A stretch of 64,000 nt of DNA from Clostridium sp. CM027 (GTDB lineage Bacteria > Bacillota > Clostridia > Clostridiales > Clostridiaceae), in the NCBI RefSeq assembly GCF_024730565.1, contig NZ_CP077725.1:3490501-3554500 (forward strand), given 5' to 3'. A program made the translations under genes and the position numbers. The notes under the pieces are model-generated. The model was not told the DNA's origin and searched no databases. It saw only the letters and a list, made by a program, of their open reading frames with translations. Each line of letters opens with the position of its first letter. Position 1 is the stretch's first letter. Shown here piece by piece: positions 63,891 to 64,000 of this stretch.

Positions 63891-64000
63891 GTGATTAAAG
63901 TTAAAGTTCTATTAGTTTCAGATATAGAAGATAGTTACATTTGGGATCATTTTGATTGTGAAAGGTTTAAAGAAATTCAGATGGTAATTTCATGTGGAGA
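63891..64000 (+). CDS. Metallophosphoesterase, 5' end only (runs off the window)
   Basis: Starts at GTG 63891, or a few codons later since TAGGTGAT overlaps it. The visible N terminus is VKVLLVSDIEDSYIWDHFDC and VISCG, which matches calcineurin-like phosphoesterases (VSD metal motif, then an SCGD-type motif just past the end). It is probably co-transcribed with the BMP fusion. Confidence 0.65.
   Translation, partial: MIKVKVLLVSDIEDSYIWDHFDCERFKEIQMVISCG

Overview
The window is a low-GC, AT-rich chromosomal segment of a clostridium-like Firmicute. This rests on strong GGAGG-type ribosome binding sites, frequent TTG and GTG starts, an anaerobic corrinoid and glycine metabolism gene set, an archaeal/fungal-type Asd, an E. 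coli-type SpeD, and sigma-A promoters of the TTGACA-17-TATAAT type. No rRNA, tRNA, CRISPR array, prophage or intact transposase gene was recognised.

Layout. 0-8.4 kb is a tetrapyrrole operon: the end of cobQ, cbiB, hemA, a siroheme-type precorrin-2 dehydrogenase, hemC, a cobA-hemD fusion, hemB and hemL. It builds uroporphyrinogen III and precorrin-2 from glutamyl-tRNA and feeds corrinoid synthesis. A lone cbiT follows at 8.7 kb and a lone cbiG lies at 35.3 kb. 9.3-20 kb is an accessory, eroding stretch. It holds dispersed palindromic repeats, a truncated phosphatidyltransferase remnant, small membrane proteins, an uncharacterised alpha-helical protein, a YtrA-type GntR regulator with its ABC transporter, a DJ-1 protein, an alpha/beta hydrolase, a HAD phosphatase and a PadR/permease-prefix pair. 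20-22.4 kb has asd and speD. 23.2-29.5 kb is glgC-glgD-glgA-glgP for glycogen. 29.6-35.1 kb is a guanine-riboswitch operon: xpt plus a BMP-type nucleoside ABC importer. 35.3-39.4 kb has cbiG, an S1-domain protein and pepF. 39.4-41.6 kb is another decaying patch (DUF1737, DUF2975, gene remnants, repeats). 41.6-44.2 kb has an amino acid permease and lplA on the minus strand. 44.4-50.3 kb is the glycine cleavage system (gcvT, gcvH, gcvPA, gcvPB, lpd), with lplA next door able to lipoylate GcvH. 50.5-53.1 kb has surE and a homocysteine methyltransferase/methylenetetrahydrofolate reductase. 53.2-55.9 kb is a CadC-like regulator and a metal P-type ATPase. 55.9-61.2 kb is an amino-sugar locus: nagR, murQ, nagA, nagB and a convergent, 5'-truncated PTS transporter. 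61.3-64 kb has a CBS-domain protein, a cytoplasmic fusion of a ParB-like region to a BMP nucleoside-binding domain, and the start of a phosphoesterase gene.

Most notable are the signal-peptide-less ParB-like/BMP fusion at 61,957-63,870, which looks like an intracellular nucleoside sensor, and several families of dispersed palindromic repeats. Four copies of a roughly 190-bp family (A) sit only between genes. Two of them carry a second family (B) as an inverted composite, and a third family (C) supplies the ribosome binding site of one gene. Decay is visible in the PTS gene, in an Xre regulator reduced to its two ends, and in other fragments.
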